From Marinobacter sp. es.042 (lineage in GTDB: Bacteria; Pseudomonadota; Gammaproteobacteria; Pseudomonadales; Oleiphilaceae), in the NCBI RefSeq assembly GCF_900188315.1, contig NZ_LT897781.1, positions 3,658,001 through 3,722,000 of the forward strand: DNA of 64,000 bases, written 5' to 3'. Position 1 is the first letter of the stretch; each line of letters opens with the position of its first letter. The translations under genes were made by a program, and so were the position numbers. Shown here piece by piece: positions 32,881 through 40,944 of this stretch. The notes beneath the pieces are model-generated. The model was not told the DNA's origin and did no database searches. It saw only the letters and a list, made by a program, of their open reading frames with translations.

Positions 32881-33270
32881 TTAGTCGATGCTCTCCAGCA
32901 ACGCAGCCATGATGTCATCCATCACCACAAAGCCCTTCAGATCGTTGTCGGCCAACACAAGCAGGCGTTTGACCCGGTATTTGCTCATGAGGCTTGCCGC
33001 GTGCCGGACATTCAGGTTTTCACCGACGCTGATGACAGGCTTGGCGCAGGCGTCATAAACGTTCAGAAGATCGATGTCACCGTCTTCGGCAATAACCGTT
33101 TTCAGCACGTTGGTATAGGTGATCAGACCCCATGCATCGTGCTCGCTCGTTTTTTCCACCACCAGCGATTTCACTGAGTGCTGTTTCATCTGTGACAGCG
33201 CCTCACGGATGCTGGCAAACGGAGAGATGGTCATTACATCCCGCACCATCACGTCTTTGACCAGTTTCAT
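32881..33270 (-). CDS. CBS-domain protein
   Basis: 129 residues holding two CBS motifs: VKDVMVRDVMTISPFASIREALSQMKQHSVKSLVV and KPVISVGENLNVRHAASLMSKYRVKRLLVLADNDLKGFVVMDDIMAALL. CBS pairs bind adenosine nucleotides and often gate transporters or enzymes. It is the third gene of a likely operon with a DUF1538 membrane protein and a P-II-like protein (13 bases after the latter), implying that it senses cell energy or nucleotide state for that transporter. The partner role is inference. Confidence 0.88.
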   Translation of the reverse strand: MKLVKDVMVRDVMTISPFASIREALSQMKQHSVKSLVVEKTSEHDAWGLITYTNVLKTVIAEDGDIDLLNVYDACAKPVISVGENLNVRHAASLMSKYRVKRLLVLADNDLKGFVVMDDIMAALLESID

Positions 33271-33283
33271 GGCTGTTCTCCGG

Positions 33284-33634
33284 TTACAGTGAATCTTTCA
33301 GATGTTGTTCGAATTTTGCCACCTGGGACATGTCGATCCCGCCCAGGTGTTCCAGGGGAAGTGTGAACACCAGTCCCCTGGAATCGTTATGGTCGGGCAT
33401 GAGTATTTTCTGGATAACCTTCAGGATATCGAGCGAGAGGCCCTTCTCCAGCACCATTAGCAGAACGCTTTGGCTGCCGTCGTAGGTCAGGCCGAAGAAG
33501 GTTTTCTTCGCGGTGTTGCTGATGCCGCGGCCGGGAATCACCGTGATACCACCGGCGCCAAGGTCCCTCGCGGCATTAACGCAGTCCTGTTCCTGATCCT
33601 CTGGAACAATTGCTACCAGAACCGAAAATTTCAT
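33284..33634 (-). CDS. P-II-like signalling protein
   Basis: 116 residues with the ferredoxin-like fold pattern of P-II proteins (MKFSVLVAIVPEDQEQDCVNAARDLGAGGITVIPGRG, then LLMVLEKGLSLDILKVIQKIL). The region that would be the T-loop is short (ISNTAKKTFFGLTYDGSQ) and lacks the uridylylated tyrosine context of GlnB/GlnK, so it belongs to the P-II-like group that controls transporters of other solutes. Its start overlaps the DUF1538 gene stop by 4 bases. Confidence 0.85.
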   Translation of the reverse strand: MKFSVLVAIVPEDQEQDCVNAARDLGAGGITVIPGRGISNTAKKTFFGLTYDGSQSVLLMVLEKGLSLDILKVIQKILMPDHNDSRGLVFTLPLEHLGGIDMSQVAKFEQHLKDSL

Positions 33635-35124
33635 GAGTCTGTTTTCCTCTGCTTGGCAAGCATTTCAACAATGATGGCGTAGCTCATCACCGTCACAATC
33701 GGAAAGATGGAGGCGAAGGCAATCAGGCCAAACCCGTCGATCAGCACGTTACGACCTTCAATGCTGCTGGCCAGGCCAATACCCAGTGCGGTTACCAGAG
33801 GTACAGTAACCTCGGAGGTGGTAACCCCGCCAAGATCGTACGCCAGTGGGATGATGTATCTCGGGGCCAGCGCGGTCAGGATGATGACCAGAATATAGCC
33901 GCCAATGATGTAATGGTGAATGGAATCGCCACTGATAATCCGGTGGACGCCGAGGGTGATTCCGACAGCGACTCCGACCGCCACAATAATCCTGATGGCA
34001 TTGCCGTTTATGGTGCCTGCGGCCGCCTGTTCCGCCTGGTGTCCGATTGCGATCAACGCGGGTTCGGCCATGGTGGTGGCGAATCCGATCATGAAGGCGA
34101 AGAGATAGACAAAGACGTAGCCCTCCATGCTCATCAGTTGCCGGGCCATACTGGTGCCGATCGGGAACAGGCCGAGTTTCAGGCCGACCACGAAGGCATA
34201 GAGACCGAGCACCACCAGCGCAAAACCGAACAGGATCTTGCGCGGGTTGGTCAGCCCCCGGCGCAACACCAGGTACTGGAAAAAAAGGATAGTGATAATG
34301 ATGGGGAGTACATCCCGGATCATGCCGGCAAGATCGAGCAGCATCGTCAGCAGAACGGGAGTCTGATCGGCGGTTCCGTTGTGTACCAGGGTCGGCACCG
34401 TGGTCGGATCGGTGGTCACACCGGAATAGACAAAAATCCCGTAAAGCTGAACGGTAATCATGGGAACCATCACCGCGAGGGCAACCAGTCCGAAGCCGTC
34501 CAAGAGTGGGTTGCGGCCCCGAATGGAAGCCGCGAGACCAATGCCGAGGGCCGCAATCAGGGGAACGGTGACGATGTTGGTGGTCACGCCACCGGAATCG
34601 TAGGCAAGACCAACAATCTCGGGTGGCGCGAACCAGGTGATGATCACCACCACGATGTAACCGATGATCATGAACCAGTGCAGCGGGTAACCAAATATGG
34701 TTCTGAACACGCCCAGGGCAACGACGAGGCCAACGGAAACGGCCACCAGTATCCTGAGCGTCAGGGCCTTTATCTTGCCCTCGCTGATTTCCTCCGCCTG
34801 CTGGGCCACGGCAATCAGTGCCGGCTCTGCCACCACCGCAGAAAAGCCCATTGCAAAGCCGAACGAGAGCAGAACCGGCACAGAGCCCCTGCGGGCAAAC
34901 TGATTGGACAGGCTTTTGCCAACCGGGAAGATGCTCAGCTCAAGGCCCTGGAGGAACAGGGCAACGCCGACAGCCACGATCAGCAGACCCGCTGCCATCG
35001 CAAGCGTGTTGTCCGGCATTTGCCGGAGAATAACGAGCTGGAAGAAGACAACGACTGCGATGATCGGAAACAGGTTCTTCAGGGCATGCACAAGGGAGTG
35101 GCTGAAAGCTCGCAGGTAGAACAC
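33631..35124 (-). CDS. DUF1538 multi-pass membrane protein (putative transporter), internally duplicated
   Basis: 497 residues, about 12-14 membrane helices, built of two similar halves. Each half repeats EPALIA(V/I)..QAE, (A/G)YDxGGVTT..VTVPL(I/V)(A/T)ALGIGLA and RN.L(L/I)DGFGL (first near residues 100-230, second near 350-480). The repeated GGVTT and GLA loops are likely the re-entrant transport motifs. Family DUF1538 has no established substrate. Fusion-like operon structure with a P-II-like protein and a CBS protein suggests uptake or exchange regulated by cellular nucleotide state. Confidence 0.9.
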   Translation of the reverse strand: MFYLRAFSHSLVHALKNLFPIIAVVVFFQLVILRQMPDNTLAMAAGLLIVAVGVALFLQGLELSIFPVGKSLSNQFARRGSVPVLLSFGFAMGFSAVVAEPALIAVAQQAEEISEGKIKALTLRILVAVSVGLVVALGVFRTIFGYPLHWFMIIGYIVVVIITWFAPPEIVGLAYDSGGVTTNIVTVPLIAALGIGLAASIRGRNPLLDGFGLVALAVMVPMITVQLYGIFVYSGVTTDPTTVPTLVHNGTADQTPVLLTMLLDLAGMIRDVLPIIITILFFQYLVLRRGLTNPRKILFGFALVVLGLYAFVVGLKLGLFPIGTSMARQLMSMEGYVFVYLFAFMIGFATTMAEPALIAIGHQAEQAAAGTINGNAIRIIVAVGVAVGITLGVHRIISGDSIHHYIIGGYILVIILTALAPRYIIPLAYDLGGVTTSEVTVPLVTALGIGLASSIEGRNVLIDGFGLIAFASIFPIVTVMSYAIIVEMLAKQRKTDS

Positions 35125-35402
35125 TGTTTGCGCCTGATGGGGTCGGTTGGAACTTGCTCACTGACAACAGTAACAATAGCCAATGTTCCGGGGTTGATCC
35201 AACTCAAGAATGAGGGGTTTTTGCCATTCACCAGGAAAATGCCGAAAATAGATCATATAAATTTCAATTATAAATTTGAAACCACTAAAGTAACCGTCAA
35301 CGTCAGCGCTTCGCTCAAAAAGTGAGCAGGTTGTTGGCTTCGGAAGTGGCTGTACGCTTCTCCGCATCGACTTAGAAAACCAACGTAGAAAGGATTGAGA
35401 CC
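35125..35402. promoter_or_regulatory. Upstream region of aceA with an inverted repeat
   Basis: A 278-base divergent intergenic region. The AT-rich core at about 35245-35285 contains TTTCAA (35262-35267) and TTGAAA (35276-35281) as an 8-base-spaced inverted repeat, a candidate operator or upstream promoter element for isocitrate lyase. An AAAGGA ribosome site lies about 8 bases before the aceA start. Confidence 0.4.
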
Positions 35403-36995
35403 ATGCCCTACGCACAAGACGTTGACCAGATCGCTTCCCTGTTGAAGCAGCACCCGACCTGGAACGCCATCAACCCGAAGCACGCCGCTCGCATGCGCGC
35501 CCAGAACAAGTTCAAGACTGGTCTGGACATCGCCAAGTACACCGCCAAGATCATGCGCGAAGACATGGCGAACTACGACAACGATACTTCCCAGTACACT
35601 CAGTCCCTGGGCTGCTGGCACGGTTTCATCGGTCAGCAGAAGATGCTGTCCATCAAGAAGCACTTCGGCACCACCAAGCGTCGTTACCTGTACCTGTCCG
35701 GCTGGATGGTTGCTGCACTGCGTTCCGAGTTCGGTCCGCTGCCTGACCAGTCCATGCACGAGAAGACCGCCGTATCTGGCCTGATCGAAGAGCTCTACAC
35801 CTTCCTGCGTCAGGCGGATGCCTGGGAACTGAACCACCTGTTCCGTGCCCTGGAAGAAGCCGAGAATGCCGGCGACAACGCCAAGGCTGAAGAGCTGATC
35901 AAGCAGATCGACAACCACGAAACTCACGTTGTTCCGATCATCGCTGACATCGACGCTGGTTTCGGTAACGCCGAAGCGACTTACCTGCTGGCCAAGCAGA
36001 TGATTGAAGCCGGTGCCTGCTGCATCCAGATCGAGAACCAGGTCTCTGACGAGAAGCAGTGTGGTCACCAGGACGGCAAGGTAACTGTTCCCCACGCCGA
36101 CTTCCTGTCCAAGATCAACGCCGTTCGTCTGGCGTTCCTGGAGCTGGGTGTGGACGACGGTGTTATCGTTGCCCGTACTGACTCCCTGGGCGCTGGCCTG
36201 ACTCAGAAAATCGCCGTGACCAACGAGCCGGGCGATCTGGGCGACCAGTACAACAGCTTCATCGACGGTGAAGTGATCGAGAAGGCAGAAGACATCAACA
36301 ACGGCGACGTTGTGATCAAGCAGAACGGTCAGCTGGTTCGTCCGAAGCGTCTGGCGTCTGGCCTGTTCCAGTTCAAGCCGGGCACGGGCGAAGACCGTGT
36401 GGTTCTGGATTGCATCACCAGCCTGCAGAACGGTGCTGACCTGCTGTGGATCGAAACCGAGAAGCCGCACGTTGGCCAGATTGCAGCCATGGTTAATCGC
36501 ATCAAGGAAGTGGTTCCTGACGCCAAGCTGGTTTATAACAACAGCCCGTCCTTCAACTGGACTCTGAACTTCCGTCAGCAGGTATTCGACGCATGGAAGG
36601 AAGAAGGCAAGGACGTTTCTGCCTACGACCGCGCCAAGCTGATGAGTGAAGAGTACGACAATACCGAGCTGGGTCAGCTGGCTGACGAGTGGTGCCGTAA
36701 CTTCCAGCGTGACGGTTCACGCGAAGCGGGTATCTTCCACCACCTGATCACCCTGCCGACTTACCACACCGCGGCCCTGTCTACCGACAACCTGGCCAAG
36801 GGTTACTTCGGTGACGAAGGCATGCTGGCCTACGTGGCTGGTGTACAGCGCAAGGAAATCCGTCAGGGTATCGCTACCGTTAAGCACCAGGACATGGCTG
36901 GTTCCAACATCGGTGACGACCACAAGGAATTCTTCGCTGGTGAGGCGGCCCTGAAGGCCGGTGGTAAAGACAACACCATGAACCAGTTCGGTTAA
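35403..36995 (+). CDS. aceA: Isocitrate lyase
   Basis: 530 residues, the long form found in Pseudomonas and Marinobacter relatives. It contains the active-site loop EKQCGHQDGKV (catalytic Cys in the K-x-C-G-H motif), ADIDAGFGNAEATYLL with metal-binding aspartates, and VARTDSLGA. It cleaves isocitrate to glyoxylate and succinate, the first step of the glyoxylate shunt for growth on acetate, fatty acids or alkanes. Codon use is strongly biased toward CTG, CGT and AAC, unlike its neighbours, which suggests high expression. A single gene ended by a strong terminator; no malate synthase is adjacent. Confidence 0.97.
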   Translation: MPYAQDVDQIASLLKQHPTWNAINPKHAARMRAQNKFKTGLDIAKYTAKIMREDMANYDNDTSQYTQSLGCWHGFIGQQKMLSIKKHFGTTKRRYLYLSGWMVAALRSEFGPLPDQSMHEKTAVSGLIEELYTFLRQADAWELNHLFRALEEAENAGDNAKAEELIKQIDNHETHVVPIIADIDAGFGNAEATYLLAKQMIEAGACCIQIENQVSDEKQCGHQDGKVTVPHADFLSKINAVRLAFLELGVDDGVIVARTDSLGAGLTQKIAVTNEPGDLGDQYNSFIDGEVIEKAEDINNGDVVIKQNGQLVRPKRLASGLFQFKPGTGEDRVVLDCITSLQNGADLLWIETEKPHVGQIAAMVNRIKEVVPDAKLVYNNSPSFNWTLNFRQQVFDAWKEEGKDVSAYDRAKLMSEEYDNTELGQLADEWCRNFQRDGSREAGIFHHLITLPTYHTAALSTDNLAKGYFGDEGMLAYVAGVQRKEIRQGIATVKHQDMAGSNIGDDHKEFFAGEAALKAGGKDNTMNQFG

Positions 36996-37049
36996 TCGAC
37001 GGTTTGGATGTTGCTGAAGCGAGCCCTACGGGTTCGCTTCAAGCCAGAA

Positions 37050-37079
37050 AACCCCGCCTGGAGCGGGGTTTTTCTTTTT
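37050..37079 (+). terminator. Rho-independent terminator of aceA
   Basis: AACCCCGC (37050-37057), loop CTGGA, GCGGGGTT (37063-37070), then TTTCTTTTT. Confidence 0.9.
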
Positions 37080-37116
37080 GACACCGCTGATTTTTTGTAA
37101 GTATTTGAAAAAAGAT

Positions 37117-37172
37117 AGAAACAGCGGGTTTGCTGTTTCTCCTGCGTTCTCCCTGTTTCATCCCTGAAACAG
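37117..37172. promoter_or_regulatory. Two adjacent inverted repeats, candidate activator binding sites
   Basis: Site 1: AGAAACAGC (37117-37125) with GCTGTTTCT (37132-37140). Site 2: CTGTTTCA (37153-37160) with TGAAACAG (37165-37172). Both use the same GAAACAG/CTGTTTC half-site, and the two CTGTTTC copies are 20 bases apart. They lie about 85-140 bases upstream of a sigma-54-like promoter, as expected for enhancer-type activator sites. A single GAAACAG also lies at 42439-42445 upstream of the regulator gene of this cluster. A transcript through them could form alternative hairpins, so an attenuator is the alternative reading. Confidence 0.5.
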
Positions 37173-37258
37173 TTTTCCTGCCTTTCTGTTCTGCCACGTC
37201 TTGAGTGATCTTTGTAAAGGTTAGTAAAAACATCAATTTGGAGTCGGTTTACGGATTC

Positions 37259-37273
37259 TGGCACGGGAATCGC
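37259..37273 (+). promoter_or_regulatory. Candidate sigma-54-type (-24/-12) promoter
   Basis: TGGCACGGGAATCGC has the -24 box TGGCACG, exactly 4 bases, then TCGC against the consensus TTGC (one mismatch). The critical GG and GC pairs have correct spacing. It lies about 97 bases upstream of the first ATG of the secretion cluster. The nearby AAA+ regulator has degenerate ATPase motifs, so use of this promoter is uncertain. Confidence 0.4.
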
Positions 37274-37369
37274 TCGTGTGTTCTGGCGGGTCTGAACCTT
37301 GGCTTACCCGAAGGCTAGCGGGTTGGGTCGGATCCCTTAAAAGCCAATAACTTCAAAGGAAATGACATC

Positions 37370-38233
37370 ATGAACACCAAAAAAACACTACTAGCAGCTG
37401 CCATCGCAATGAGTCTGGGCGTTTCCGGTTTTGCCTACGCTGACCAGGGGGGAGATGGAGATCCGAATACCAATGCGGATAATACCTCCACGGCCAACAA
37501 CGGCTATTCCGGCAATACCGATTCCGCTAACGACAATTCCACCAACACTGACAATTCGAATAATTCGGATAACTCCGACAATTCGGATAGCTCTGACAAC
37601 AGCACCAGTGTGGCGGACTCGTTCAAGATTGCTGAAAGCGGCAATGATATGTCGGATAACTCGAATAACTCGGACAATTCCGACAACTCCGATAATTCCG
37701 ATAGCTCCGACAACAGCACCAATCTAAGCGATGCCTTCAAGATCGCTGACACTGGCAATGACATGTCGGATAACTCGGATAATTCCGATAACAGCGACAA
37801 CTCGGATAACTCGGACAATTCCGATAACAGCACCAGTGTCGCGGATTCGTTCAAGATTGCCGCCAGTGGGAACGATAATTCCGATAACTCCACCAACGTT
37901 GCCGAGAGCGGCAACACCAATGTGGCAGATAGCGGAAACACCACGATCTCCGACAGCGGAAACGACAGCTCCGATAACTCATTGGCTCTGGATCTGGATG
38001 TGTTCCTGAACAACGCCGATCTTGACGGCAGTGTATCGGGCTCTTCAACCACCTACGGCGATGCCAACGGCAGAGCGTCCTACACCGAGGCCCGCAACCG
38101 CAATGAAATCTCCGGCGGTTCAGCGAACTACACCGGCGTTGGCGCCTTTGCACAGAGTGCAGGCAACGGTAGCGTTACACAGGCGAATGTCAGTGTAATG
38201 TCCAACCTGTCCACCGGTGGTGGCACCCAGTAA
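37370..38233 (+). CDS. Exported Asp/Asn/Ser-repeat protein, possible amyloid or matrix protein
   Basis: 287 residues with a Sec signal (MNTKKTLLAAAIAMSLGVSG, cleaved near YADQ). The mature N-terminal half is low-complexity D/N/S. It holds three long units of about 40 residues, each a run of NSDNSD followed by S-x-x-DSFKIAxSGND (the middle one ADxGND variant NLSDAFKIADTGND), then shorter xVADSGN-like units. The C-terminal 85 residues are more varied (LALDLDVFLNNADLDG, ASYTEARNRNEISGG) and end GSVTQANVSVMSNLSTGG. There is an AAGGAAA ribosome site. It is the first gene of a four-gene operon with two other small exported proteins and a C39 peptidase. The family is unknown to me; composition suggests a calcium-binding or amyloid-forming surface protein. 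Confidence 0.85.
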   Translation: MNTKKTLLAAAIAMSLGVSGFAYADQGGDGDPNTNADNTSTANNGYSGNTDSANDNSTNTDNSNNSDNSDNSDSSDNSTSVADSFKIAESGNDMSDNSNNSDNSDNSDNSDSSDNSTNLSDAFKIADTGNDMSDNSDNSDNSDNSDNSDNSDNSTSVADSFKIAASGNDNSDNSTNVAESGNTNVADSGNTTISDSGNDSSDNSLALDLDVFLNNADLDGSVSGSSTTYGDANGRASYTEARNRNEISGGSANYTGVGAFAQSAGNGSVTQANVSVMSNLSTGGGTQ

Positions 38234-38287
38234 GGAATCCGGGCCGCATCTCAACGGGAGCGGCCCGGTCATTCCGGGAGAACTGCC

Positions 38288-38638
38288 ATGGGTTACGTCA
38301 TCAGAGGGAAACTGAAGGCTGCCTTGCTGGTATTGTTGCTCGGAACATCGGGATTTGTTTCGGCCGAGCAGTGGATGGATACCATGGCCCTGACAGAGGA
38401 TCAGTTGGCGGATGCAAGTGGTCGCCAGGGAGTTTCGATGCAGTTGCAGGTTAACAATAACCAGCAGAATGCGAATGTCTCCGACAACCTGCTGTCCGGA
38501 AATGTTGTCACCGGAAATAACAGTATTTCCGACAACGCTTTCGGCAACATGAGTGGGGTTGCCACGGTTATCCAGAACACGGGTAATCAGGTGGTCATTC
38601 AGGACAATACCCAGATCAACATACTGATTAATCACTGA
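38288..38638 (+). CDS. Small exported Asn/Gln-rich protein with leader-like motif
   Basis: 116 residues: Sec signal (LKAALLVLLLGTSGFVSA-EQ), then LTEDQLADASGRQG (35-48), which resembles a bacteriocin-type leader ending, then an Asn/Gln-rich mature part with NNNQQNANVSDNLLSGNVV and a tail GVATVIQNTGNQVVIQDNTQ. The tail resembles one in the 39349 protein (VQNSLDSTVIQNMHQLNIEL). Such alternating polar beta-prone stretches recall curlin and Fap-type amyloid subunits. A GGGAG ribosome site precedes the ATG. The function is inferred only from context. Confidence 0.82.
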   Translation: MGYVIRGKLKAALLVLLLGTSGFVSAEQWMDTMALTEDQLADASGRQGVSMQLQVNNNQQNANVSDNLLSGNVVTGNNSISDNAFGNMSGVATVIQNTGNQVVIQDNTQINILINH

Positions 38639-38650
38639 TGGAGGTGGACC

Positions 38651-39343
38651 ATGACCAGGAAGGTTCTTGTTGCTGTTTGCGCGAGTGCCGGGCTGCTATG
38701 GTCCACCGCATTTGCCGGCTCGGTCATGGTGCCGGGTATTGGCGGCGATATCCGGCTTACGGTGAACAGTTTCGAAAGCCGTCGCTTTGACAGTGTACTT
38801 CGACAGCAGTACGACTTCAGCTGTGGCTCCGCAGCAGTTGCCTCGTTATTGAGCTTTCATTACGAGGATCAGGTCAGCGAGCACGATGTTTTCATTGAAA
38901 TGCTGGCGTTGGCAGATGAGGAAAAGGTGCGCCGGCATGGCTTCTCCATGCTCGATATGAAGCGCTATCTGGCATCCAGAGGGTACCAGGCCGATGGATT
39001 TCGCTTGCCCTTGGCTGGCCTCAGGGAGAAGATTCGCCTGCCGATGATTGTGTTGCTGAACATTGAGGGTTTCCGTCATTTCGTTCTGATCAAGGGCATC
39101 AGTGAAGACGAGGTGTTGATAGGAGACCCCGCCCGGGGTCTGAAAATCTATTCTTACGCAAAATTCAGCGAGTACTGGGATGGCACCGCCTTTGTAATTC
39201 GCAGTCATCTTGATCGGGGGCGCGATCACTTTCTCGCCGATGGTCGTTGGCCCCAGGTGGCCAGGGCGCCATTGGAAAAAGGCCTCGGTGGACCATCTCT
39301 CGGCCACACGCTGCCGTACTGGCCCTCCACGAGGGAATGGTGA
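38651..39343 (+). CDS. Exported C39 family cysteine peptidase
   Basis: 230 residues. A signal peptide (VLVAVCASAGLLWSTAFAG) places it in the periplasm. The C39 fold is complete: oxyanion Gln in RQQYDFSCGSAAVASLL with catalytic Cys58, His143 in GFRHFVLIKGI and Asp159 in LIGDPARG. C39 peptidases cut after double glycines; most are fused to ABC exporters, but free exported forms occur in functional-amyloid (Fap) operons as FapD. A GGAGGTGG ribosome site precedes it. It sits between two small exported proteins, one bearing a double-glycine leader-like motif, so it probably processes them after Sec export. Confidence 0.88.
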   Translation: MTRKVLVAVCASAGLLWSTAFAGSVMVPGIGGDIRLTVNSFESRRFDSVLRQQYDFSCGSAAVASLLSFHYEDQVSEHDVFIEMLALADEEKVRRHGFSMLDMKRYLASRGYQADGFRLPLAGLREKIRLPMIVLLNIEGFRHFVLIKGISEDEVLIGDPARGLKIYSYAKFSEYWDGTAFVIRSHLDRGRDHFLADGRWPQVARAPLEKGLGGPSLGHTLPYWPSTREW

Positions 39344-39348
39344 TAATC

Positions 39349-39840
39349 ATGAAGGGCAGGATGCCTAAGGTCGCATTGCTGGCTATCGCCTGCACAACCT
39401 TATCGCCGGTTACGCGGGCCGAACTGAATCCCGGGGTTGACCCCATCAGTGACACGGAACTTTCGGAGTATCGTGGCGGCTTCCTGATGGATAACCTGGA
39501 GATCAGTATCGGTCTGGAGCAAATTGTTGGTATTAACGGTGACACCCTGGTGATCAACCGATTGACCATTCCCAACCTTAACCAGCGCGTCAATGATCGT
39601 TTGCCGGATCACCAGATGGAGACCGTATTGGAGGTGATCAGTGCGAACCGCAGCGGCGGTGCACGGGTAGCCAGCAGTATGGCGGGTCCCAACGGCTGGA
39701 TGACGTTGGTTCAGAACAGCCTGGATAGCACTGTCATACAGAATATGCACCAGCTGAATATCGAGCTGAACAATCTGGGCGCGGGGAATCAGCTCCCGGC
39801 CCGGTTCAGTGATCAACTGATTCAGTTGCTTGGCCGCTGA
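39349..39840 (+). CDS. Small exported protein with double-glycine leader-like motif
   Basis: 163 residues from the ATG at 39349, chosen because it lies 5 bases past the peptidase stop and opens a Sec signal (MPKVALLAIACTTLSPVTRA). An upstream in-frame start at 39247 would overlap the peptidase and spoil the signal. After the signal comes ISDTELSEYRGG (33-44), close to the LSxxEL...GG leader of C39 substrates. The mature part has LEISIGLEQIVGINGDTLVINRL and a tail TLVQNSLDSTVIQNMHQLNIEL. Last gene of the plus-strand operon, convergent with the barrel gene. The role is unknown; likely a substrate or nucleator of the same export system. Confidence 0.82.
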   Translation: MKGRMPKVALLAIACTTLSPVTRAELNPGVDPISDTELSEYRGGFLMDNLEISIGLEQIVGINGDTLVINRLTIPNLNQRVNDRLPDHQMETVLEVISANRSGGARVASSMAGPNGWMTLVQNSLDSTVIQNMHQLNIELNNLGAGNQLPARFSDQLIQLLGR

Positions 39841-39858
39841 GAGATGATCAATTCCTCC

Positions 39859-40932
39859 CTAGAGACTGATCGGAAGCTTGAGTGTAATCTCGCTGTTAGG
39901 CGCGTTTTCAGTAACGCCAATGCTTACCGTCAGGCTCAGGGATGTGGATTGCGTCAGGCGCTGAGACAACCCGAATGACAGCGATCCGATCTGAATTCGG
40001 TCGAAATTGGATTCAAAAAGATCAATGTTTCTCTCGAACGTGGTTTTTCGGATAACGGAGTGATCATAGCCCAGGCTGAACGACGTGCGTTCGTTAAAGG
40101 CGAATCCCATCCCGAAGCCAAAACGTACGATATCGCCGGGGTCGACAGTGCCTCCGTTTTCAAAGCCTTGCTCCTCTTTAAGGGTCCAGACATAACTCAG
40201 GTTGCCGAACAACACGGCCGGGTCGGTCGGGTAGATGAATGAGAGTCCGGGTTCGAATGCCCAGAAGCCTGAACCTGTTGGCCGGCTTTCCAGTTCGATG
40301 CCAATCGGATTGCCCTGATTATCCTCGATGACCCTCTGGTCAACGTCGTAGGGGCCCTCGCCGGTTGGCGCTCTTACGCGCAACGCGCCAATCACGTAGG
40401 GCCAGCCGCCCAGGCCGTCGGTTAATTGGTAACGGGCTGAAACTTCAACATCACCGAGACCCTCGCCAGAGGATTCACGCAGTGTATCCACCGGTGTGCC
40501 CTGGAAAACCTCACGCTCTCTCAAATCCTCATTGATGCTGAGGTAAGGCACGCGGACCGCCGCCTCAAATTTGCTGGTGAAGCCGTATTTGAGTGACATG
40601 GCACCGACAAAAATATCACGCTGGATCTCGGAAATATTGATCAGTCCGATCAGTAGGGCAGGGATCACAGTGTAACCTTCGATCGCGACTGCCGTTGAGT
40701 TGCTGTGGGCATGGGAAAAGGATGGTTCGATGGTAAACCGGCCCGGCCGGGTGACGATGCCCCGGTCCGCGGTAATGGAGGCAATATCGGTTGCCGGGTC
40801 GTGGCTTTCGTCAGTTGTTGCCCGGATACTCGTCGGGGCGGCCGACGCATCCTCGTCGGCCTGAGCGCCTTCTGCCAATATGGAGTAGCCCAGAGAAACA
40901 AGCGGGATTAGCCATAGTGTGTTTTTTTTCAT
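39859..40932 (-). CDS. Outer-membrane beta-barrel protein (transporter-like)
   Basis: 357 residues with a signal peptide (LWLIPLVSLGYSILAEGAQA). The body is alternating amphipathic beta strands ending in a C-terminal aromatic-poor strand (SEITLKLPISL), typical of an outer-membrane barrel of the MetA/phenol-degradation-type 'transporter' family (ITADRGIVTRPGRFTIEPSFSH, LRVRAPTGEGPYDVD). It lies 12 bases after the regulator gene, so they form a two-gene minus-strand operon that converges on the secretion operon. By analogy with Fap systems, whose barrel FapF exports the subunits, it could be the exit pore. That is inference. Confidence 0.78.
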   Translation of the reverse strand: MKKNTLWLIPLVSLGYSILAEGAQADEDASAAPTSIRATTDESHDPATDIASITADRGIVTRPGRFTIEPSFSHAHSNSTAVAIEGYTVIPALLIGLINISEIQRDIFVGAMSLKYGFTSKFEAAVRVPYLSINEDLREREVFQGTPVDTLRESSGEGLGDVEVSARYQLTDGLGGWPYVIGALRVRAPTGEGPYDVDQRVIEDNQGNPIGIELESRPTGSGFWAFEPGLSFIYPTDPAVLFGNLSYVWTLKEEQGFENGGTVDPGDIVRFGFGMGFAFNERTSFSLGYDHSVIRKTTFERNIDLFESNFDRIQIGSLSFGLSQRLTQSTSLSLTVSIGVTENAPNSEITLKLPISL

Positions 40933-40944
40933 GGAGAAACTCCT

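Noticed and set aside
33913..35325. 470-residue plus-strand open frame rich in His, Asp and Gly
   Set aside because: Shadow of the DUF1538 membrane-protein gene; the composition is what the complement of hydrophobic codons gives.
35268..36470. 400-residue minus-strand open frame
   Set aside because: Antisense to isocitrate lyase; strong codon bias in aceA leaves the opposite strand open.
37540..37900. Short AAYTCSGAYAA-type repeats considered as a non-coding repeat array
   Set aside because: They keep frame and encode NSD repeats of an exported protein with a signal peptide and ribosome site.
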